Positions 57,710 to 64,000 of a stretch of DNA of 64,000 bases are shown piece by piece; the first letter of the stretch is position 1; each line of letters starts with the position of its first letter. The DNA is from Hypericum androsaemum (taxonomy: Eukaryota; Streptophyta; Magnoliopsida; Malpighiales; Hypericaceae). The DNA is taken from the NCBI GenBank assembly GCA_963995505.1, contig OZ023183.1, forward strand, positions 14,566,671 to 14,630,670. Direction: 5' to 3'. The notes under the pieces are model-generated. The model worked only from the letters and a program-made list of their open reading frames with translations, was not told where the DNA came from and did no database searches. A program made the position numbers and the translations under genes.

Positions 57710-60116
57710 ACTAGTATCAGAGCTTTGGTGTGTATCCGGGTAAAAATTACAGTGGAGGGACTGATTTGCAATTTCCAAAAGAAGGGTAGGGGCAATTGAT
57801 AATTATCCCAAAATTTGGGGGAAGTTTCTGATTAGGGTTTGGGGAGCCGCCGCCGCTCAACCCGAGAAGACCTGATCGCTGCCCGCCGCTCAGCAGTCCA
57901 CTGCCTGCTCCGTTGCCGAGGAGAGGCAACCGACCAAGCACTCTGTCGCCGCTCTTAGAGAAGCTGATCGACAGGGGAGTGCCTGTCCGCTCACATCCCG
58001 GAGAGGCAACCGATGCCTGTGCGCCACCATGTATGGCCGCATATTGTGAATGAGGAAGAGGTCGCCGCTTCGGGTCAGGGAGCTCGCTGTTGCTGGAGTT
58101 TTCCGTAGCAGAAACCCACAAGGGGAGAGAGAGGCCGATGAGAGAGAAAGTCAGGAAAAGAGAGCTCTCTCGGCTCTGCCGCCACACCGTGGAGAGGAAG
58201 GCCGTCGCACCACCGCTCAGCCGAGAGGAGGCCGAGCCACCGTCGCTGCCCTTGAAGGAGAGTCTGGCCGTTGCCCCTTGCTCTTTGATGTTTGGGTTGT
58301 TGGAGAAGAAACCCTAGATTTTAGTTGACCAAAAGTCAACAATTTGGCTGTTGACCAAAAGTCAATAATGTGATTAAAAGTCAAGGGATTGGCTGATCTA
58401 TGGTGTTTTTTCAACAACTTTGAAGTATGCAGGTAGGGGTGAGCATTCGGATAATCCGAATCCGAATTATCCGAATTTCTCATTATCCGAATTATCCGAA
58501 ATATCTATTTTTCTATCCGAATCCGAATCCGAATAATGAATTATCCGAAATCCAAAATCCGAAATTTTTTCGGATACGGATTCGGATAATCCGAATTATC
58601 CGAATTATAAAACACATTTTCATGTTTATCTAAGTTTCAACAGAATAGAAGGATATTCACAAAACTATTATGTTAGTTTTCAATTACACCTTCACTGTAA
58701 CAGAATCATTGACAAAAACAATGATAACACCTTAAGATTGAAACACATTAATCCTCACCTAAAATCCAGTTAAGAAAAAAAATTCAAGACAAAGAAGGAG
58801 ACGAGATGGAACCAAAGTGGGGAGTCGACACTGCAGGGACAAGGAGGAGAGCGACTAGCAAAATAATTTAGGGTTTCAAGGTTTCATGAGTATCGATCAA
58901 TGACGGCGGAGCCAAGGTAGGGAATTGGGAAGGGACTTTAAATATTTAGGGTTCGAGAAAATTGGGGATTTTTTAATTTTGGTCGGCTGGTGTTTGATTT
59001 CAATAGTGTGGTTCTAATGGAATTGATAATTGCTTATTCCACTGTGGGTCCTTTGGTTCCGAGATGTTTGATTTGTGGTCACAGAATTTGGGTTGCCCCA
59101 CGTAGAAAGGCCTATAGCTGGCCCAAAATTAAAATTTCGGATATTCGGATAATCCGAACTAGTCATTTAACTATCCGAATCCGAATCCGAATTTAAAATA
59201 TAAATTTCGGATAATCCGAGTCCGAATCCGAACACAAAATTATCCGAATCCGAATCCGAATTTTTTTTTGGATACCGGATTCGGATATCGGATAACGGAT
59301 AATATGCTCACCCCTATATGCAGGTATACAGATTGGGCAGATGATGGGCATGGTAATTTGTTCGTCCGAGGTTAGAAGAAGTTGGTCGAATGAAGGTCAG
59401 ATTGAGGTCTTATGAAGCAAATGAGTTCAAGTCAGGCAGATTCACAGAAGATCAGTCATGATGTTTGGTTCAAGGTGGAGGAGTGATACTCCCTTGTTCC
59501 TTGGGATTTGATCGGATCTTGGGTTCATAGCGTTGGACGATGAGATGGATCAGGTGAAGACCTTAAGCAGAGCACGAGAAGGTATTGTAAGGCTGGAGTG
59601 GCAGTCACGAGAAGGTAATGTAAAGTCCAGAAGTTGGTGCCCTCTACTCATGTTTTGATCCGAAGATCAATTGAGAAAGTATGGCGCCGAAGAACAGGGT
59701 GCAGCTTGCGTGCATACAGTGTTCTCCTGATAGATCAGTGACATCGTAGAGGTGGAGTAACGAAGATCGGTTGAGAAAGTATGGCGCCGAATAGCAAGGC
59801 GAAGCTTGCGCGCATACGATTTTCTCCTAATGTGTTGAATGATCGAGTGAAGATCATTGTGAGTAGATACTTGTGGAAGATTCCAGGTGGAGTTTTCAGA
59901 TTATGGAGCCTAATAGGTGCTTAAAGAAGGCATTAGATGATCGAGTGAAGACCACGCATGAGTACTTGTCAGATTGAGGCAGATGATGAAGTCATGTTCG
60001 AGGTGGAGCATGAAGCTTAATGGAAGAGGTACGCAGTGAAGATGATGATCAGATGTGGAAGAGCAAGTAAAGCTCGAGATGACGATTGGTTTTGAAATTT
60101 GAGCCAAGGTGGAGAT
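57710..60116 (+). mobile_element. Internal region of the non-autonomous retroelement
   Basis: The region lies between the two LTRs and starts with the primer-binding site. It contains no gag or pol. A GC-rich stretch (57830-58320) looks like host-derived DNA but was not identified. Further right, a segment of about 70 bp (GAGAAAGTATGGCGCCGAA... at 59671 and 59771) is repeated. It ends with a purine-rich CCAAGGTGGAGAT before the 3' LTR. With no enzymes it would depend on another element (LARD/TRIM-like). Confidence 0.75.
58434..59316. mobile_element. hAT element, non-autonomous, with perfect 8-bp TSD
   Basis: The 883-bp element is bounded by TAGGGGTGAGCAT and the reverse of ATGCTCACCCCTA. It has a perfect 8-bp target duplication, TATGCAGG (58426-58433 and 59317-59324). 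Both subterminal zones carry many ATCCGAA / TTCGGAT units in both orientations, the usual binding-site clusters of hAT transposases. The middle has no transposase. Confidence 0.92.
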
Positions 60117-60468
60117 TATTGAGAATGGCTCAACTTCCTATTTAGTTATTGCCTAGTGTAATAGGATTCTAATTAGGAAGGAACTCTAGGGTTAGTCTCC
60201 TATAAATAGGAGGGCAGTGTTAAAGAATTCCTTAGGGCTAAACACAATGGTTACGGTAGTGCAGGCAGGGAGAAGGGCTTAAGGCGGGTAGCCTCGCCAT
60301 GGCCTATATATCTGTTATACTCCATATCATAGTGAAAAATCGTCTATACTCCTATGGAGTAGGTCAGTTGACCGAACTACATATATCGTGTATCCTCAAT
60401 TTTTCTGTTATCTCTTATCTCTCTATTGTTGTGCTTGGACCTATCGAAATGCTTCCGCTGTCATAACA
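60117..60468 (+). mobile_element. 3' LTR of the non-autonomous retroelement
   Basis: A 352-bp partner of the 5' LTR: TATTGAGAATGGCTCAACTT to GCTTCCGCTGTCATAACA. Includes the TATA-like CTCCTATAAATAGGAGG (about 60200). Its first dinucleotide has drifted from TG to TA. The flanking target duplication is imperfect (T-rich left, ATTTT right). Confidence 0.9.
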
Positions 60469-61034
60469 ATTTTCACTTTTGGTAAATACTAGAACTACAA
60501 ATTGAAACACAAAAAAAGAAATAGCCATAAAATTACATTGGAACGAGAAAAATAATGGAACAAGAAATAAATTAACTGTCGATGGGAGGAGGAGCTAGAA
60601 ATGGACAATGTACTGCTCTTTGTGCTCGTTTTCTTTATTTTTAATTGTCGATGTTTCAATGGAGGCGGCTAGATTTGTTGCGGTTATCTTTTTGGCTACT
60701 GGACAGGTGAAGCAGCGTGGTGTTTCTAATTTCTTCAGGAAGGAGGCGAAGAAGGCGGAGGGAGTTAAGGGGTTCAAAATTTGGGTTTGAGGATTTTTAG
60801 ATTATGCTAAAATTGGAAATTTGTATTTTGCCACATCAGTGTCACGCAAGAGAGATCAATATGAACGTGGTGTTATCGTGTTGACATAAAAGGTCAGGTA
60901 AGATAAAATTAACTGTAGCTAAAAATGGTCACTAAATATGTCACTTTAGAAAATTTTCGTTATCAAAGTGAACAAAACTACATGGTACTAAGTTAAATAA
61001 GTAACGGCACAAAGTATTAAAGTGAACTTTTACC

Positions 61035-61854
61035 TAAATTTTATTTAGGATTTCGAATTTATTTATTGCATGTCTCTACCCCTCTACAGACTATATCGTA
61101 TTTTAGAGCTACTCTAGTAATAATTTTTTAATATTCGTAAGACTTTATTAAAAATTTAAATTATCTATTATTTAGATATAGATAATTTCGATTAGTAAAA
61201 AGTACTTGTATTTAACTTCGATTAGATAGATAACATCAGAGGTCTATCATGTCATGCAACTTTAATTGGTTAAAGAACTAGAATAAGACAAAGCGTAGTA
61301 GTATGAAATATGAACCCATATAACTTTTTATACTTTATGAAATTTTTATGCTGCGTTACGTTTCCTCATTACGAATTTAGGGTAATTAATTTAAGAATAG
61401 ATTTTGTAAACCTTGACAGTGGACACTATTCCCCATTAATTTATGCTCTGACCCCTTGGATTTTGATTATGTATGCAAAACTATCAACCCTTACCTCAAC
61501 TCCTCCTGTTTTACTTTACTTCAAATGTAATGTTTTTTTTTGCATAAAGAGCAACTAGCATCTTCCGATTGTTCAAAAAGGAGAAATTTGGTACCAACTA
61601 ATTAATTAGATAACTAGGATATATATAATTATGAAAACAAAATCAATGCATAATTTTAAATCCCCCTGTTTAAAACAAAATATTTCCTAAACAAAGTGAA
61701 CCCATTATTATTGTCATAAAATTACTCGTCTTCCAAAGGACCTAATTCTCTACACTTTACAGGGAACTGTTATTTGACATTCTAGTTTCCACTAATTACA
61801 TTTGCAAGTACTGTAATACCTCTTTTACATAAAATAAAACTACACAGAGATATA
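61035..61854. other. AT-rich spacer
   Basis: No gene was recognised. The frame at 61310-61558 is low-complexity and unsupported. Confidence 0.4.
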
Positions 61855-62465
61855 CAGGGGCCCTAATTTGGTACATCATACAATAAGACATCTCTAAAAT
61901 AATATCGTTGGGACCGAAAAAAAATATCATATTAGAGAAGTTATCACATAAGAGAGTTTTACATTTTTTTTCTCTGAAAAAATAAAAATTGAGTGTTGAG
62001 GCAATAAATACGTAAATAGCTAAAAATTATTTTGTCTATATTCAAATGGCATAAAATATCGGCTTATAGCGTTGTTCAAATGCTATACTCGATTGAAATA
62101 TTTTGTTTACAACAAGACGATGATCAAAAAGACTATTTGAAGGTAATCCAAAACATGAATGATGATGTAAAATTCATCAAACAAGCAAGTCTAGCATAAA
62201 TTAGTATATTAAAATATTGTTAACATTCGTGAAGTATGTAAAAATATGTATATTAATTAAAAAATATCACTTTATACGAAAATTAAGACCGAGATTTAAC
62301 ACTAAATTTTTTTGAAAAAGTATTAATTATTACGATAGAAAAATTATTAAATTTTAACACTGGTCTCGACTCAGGACCGAGACTTTTTATTAATTTAGAG
62401 AGATTATCAGTTTACAGGAGATCACTTTATAGAGATTTTATTGTATTAAGGTTCTCTCTGTTGTC
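61855..62465. mobile_element. Possible small inverted-repeat DNA transposon
   Basis: The left end (ATACAATAAGACATCTCTAA, about 61878) resembles the reverse complement of the right end (TTATAGAGATTTTATTGTAT, about 62430-62449), with further loosely paired blocks inside (GGGACCGA / GGACCGAGA). The interior is AT-rich and non-coding. The superfamily and ends are not settled. Confidence 0.3.
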
Positions 62466-62698
62466 TAGGGTAAGAGGAAGCACACAGTCATGAAGGCGAC
62501 CAAGAAGAACATCTAGCTTCATGGACGACCTCTGCTCCAACACCAAAATATGGACCATGTGAGCACCAAAATTCGTGGCGAAGGCAGAAAGCTCGTGGCT
62601 ACTAAGGCCTTACGAGTCGGTTTGTGAACAAAATTCAATCCAGTCATTTGCAACATCAAGGCTCTTAGTCAAAGATAGTGCTGCTCCTTAAAACAGAA
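62466..62698 (-). other. Presumed VPS45 3' UTR
   Basis: Non-coding sequence downstream of the VPS45 stop on the minus strand. No polyadenylation signal was fixed. Confidence 0.35.
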
Positions 62699-63826
62699 TT
62701 ATGAACACCGACTTATGCATCGCAAAGTCATCTTAGCTTCTTCCAGGTCCTTCAGAAAACTGCAACAGGAAAAATGATAACGATGCACCTATAAGGTTAA
62801 TAACAGAGAAATGAAAACTTCAAAGTGCAGTTTCCCATTTTATGATGCTAAGTCTCAGAACATGAGCTAGATGCGGATCTATAAAAGTTCAGGTGTCACA
62901 AGGACGAGCTAACGAGATAAACCATGTACAGCAGATATTTGTAATGTTCAAGTGAGACATCATTCGCTGCCTGAACGTGTCAGGTTGCTTACGTATCAAT
63001 TATTTGCGAGGAACTACAACATTATCTGACAATAGGAAAAATTACAAACAACAACGAAAATACCTCTTGGAATTCAGAACAACTGAACCACCGAGTATAA
63101 AACGAATCCCAGGATTTGTAGCATTTAGCAAAGCAACAGAACGGGACTCCTCATACGTTGTTCCACCAACAATGAATATAATCACATCTTGAGGCCTGCA
63201 CATGATACAATGGAACCTTAATCTGATCCTTGTCTTTCCACATTTTACCAGAGATGAGGAAACAATTTTATCATATCAAGGCTACAATTGTTGTTCAACA
63301 ATGTTCATGGTAACAGTGAAAAAGACAGTAGAAGAAAAAACTAAGGCGGTTCACTGTTCCAGAGACATAAAGAGACTGTTTACTGTATTTTTCTCTTTGT
63401 CTAGACCAGAAGCACAAGGATCTCCCAAACTCAACCTAAATCAATTAGCAATGGAATTTCCTACAACTCCAGAGAAGCATGTTCAAGATAATACCAACCT
63501 TCCTTGCTGAAAGTGATTTCCCACGAAAGGGTAGTCTACATCTTTCATCCGTCCTTTAATTATGCTTTCCATTGTTTGGAACAAAAGAGGTTGATGCTGG
63601 GTGTAAACATTTTCAACTCCCTGTAATCAAGGTGAAACATATATGATATATGTAAGAATCTAAAATAAAAAAACTGGAAAATACAAAAGGCAAAAGCAAA
63701 TTGAAATTCAAAACAAACCTTTAGACCGCGAGCCATGTTACGCGCAATGTTAAGTAGATCTCTATTACCATAAAGATCTCCAGTTCGTTTATCCACGCCA
63801 GCTTGCGCTAGGAGGAATTCAGCTAG
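62699..63826 (-). CDS. VPS45: VPS45, Sec1/Munc18 protein (C-terminal exons only)
   Basis: Four exons seen on the minus strand: 63826-63719 ([20 protein letters not shown]...MARGLK), 63620-63499 ([15 protein letters not shown]...[12 protein letters not shown]), 63195-63064 ([20 protein letters not shown]...[14 protein letters not shown]) and 62759-62699 ([10 protein letters not shown] to the stop). They join in phase, giving about the last 140 residues. The rest lies beyond the right edge. VPS45 is an SM protein that binds Tlg2/SYP4-type syntaxins at the trans-Golgi network and promotes SNARE assembly for vacuolar cargo traffic. The GGTTYEES block is a conserved SM-family feature. The C-terminal tail after LEEAKM differs from what I remember of Arabidopsis but is plausible. 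No damage was seen. Confidence 0.93.
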
Positions 63827-64000
63827 CTGTCACAGTAAGAGGATAAATGTGTCAAACCTTGTTAACTTTAATATCTTAGCACAACTGTTCAATATTTGTT
63901 TTCTTGCAATGGCACTGTCAAAACCAGAAATATTGTACTGATTTCAAGCACAAATACCATCCCGTGGTTGAAAGAAAGTAAAAAACCACAAGAAGTGATC

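Larger units (their letters stand above)
56259..61034. mobile_element. MULE-like inverted-repeat element (element H), host of a nested retroelement
   Basis: The left arm at about 56259-56455 and the right arm at about 60835-61034 are inverted copies. They share TTTTGTTCA(C/T)TTTGAT(A/G)A, TAGTGAC/TGGTGAC, the CACCACGT block and TTTAGTACC/TTAGTACCATG. Without the insertion the element would be about 830 bp. The retroelement at 56522-60468 sits inside it. No clean 9-bp duplication was found at the outer ends. It lies just upstream of the SPT5 remnant's first exon and so could have displaced that gene's promoter. Confidence 0.65.

Noticed and set aside
59665..59840. A repeat pair that might be part of a coding region
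   Set aside because: There is no open frame across it; it lies inside the coding-free retroelement interior.

Overview
This is a stretch of nuclear DNA from a flowering plant, almost certainly a eudicot. The genes have GT-AG introns and encode plant-specific families: a GRAS regulator, a SWEET sugar carrier, an m-type thioredoxin with a transit peptide, a PsbP-like lumen protein and SEUSS. The intergenic space is filled with copia and gypsy LTR debris, Mutator-like (MULE) elements with 9-bp target duplications, and hAT elements. No bacterial, organellar or viral gene was seen. The species cannot be named from the sequence alone.

Layout: copia RT/RNase H remnant with LTR (1-990); LTR-like block (1890-2742, minus); MULE-like inverted-repeat element (2831-3676); SCL1-type GRAS gene (5224-6822, +); 14-exon DEDDh exonuclease gene of the SDN5/REXO1 group (7735-12924, -); MULE carrying a broken piece of a diphthamide-synthesis gene, DPH1 (13491-14451); SBDS pseudogene (15525-18193, +) with a minisatellite-rich insertion; thioredoxin m (18603-19263, +); SEUSS co-repressor (20065-26991, -); poor AT-rich DNA; gypsy gag remnant split by a MULE (29950-31830); another MULE (32467-33855); SWEET1-type transporter (34522-37320, -); a long gene-free tract with MULEs and a copia remnant (37400-48780); PsbP-domain gene resembling PPD4 (48959-50961, +); a decayed SPT5 copy (52204-56136, -) with a MULE in an intron that carries the first exon of an EMC1-like gene; a nested composite (56259-61034) in which a MULE contains a non-autonomous LTR retroelement that contains two hAT elements; and the 3' exons of VPS45 (62699-63826, -), which runs off the right edge.

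Six genes look complete and functional: SCL1, the SDN5-like nuclease, TrxM, SEUSS, SWEET1 and the PsbP-like gene. VPS45 looks functional but is cut by the window. They are housekeeping, plastid and regulatory genes, not an operon or cluster, so no joint pathway is implied. The gene order does echo Arabidopsis chromosome 1: SCL1/SWEET1, SBDS/SEUSS and PPD4/VPS45 are each close neighbours there, as I recall.

No wholly new biological system was found. The most interesting material is: (i) three transposons that each carry a fragment of a different host gene (DPH1, EMC1 and a hydroxyproline-rich protein gene); (ii) an SBDS gene decaying in place beside SEUSS; (iii) a fossil internal duplication of exons 2 and 5 inside intron 1 of the PsbP-like gene; and (iv) a mutated splice donor in the nuclease gene. 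Exon boundaries were assigned by eye from splice signals, reading phase and family similarity recalled from memory. No alignment was run.
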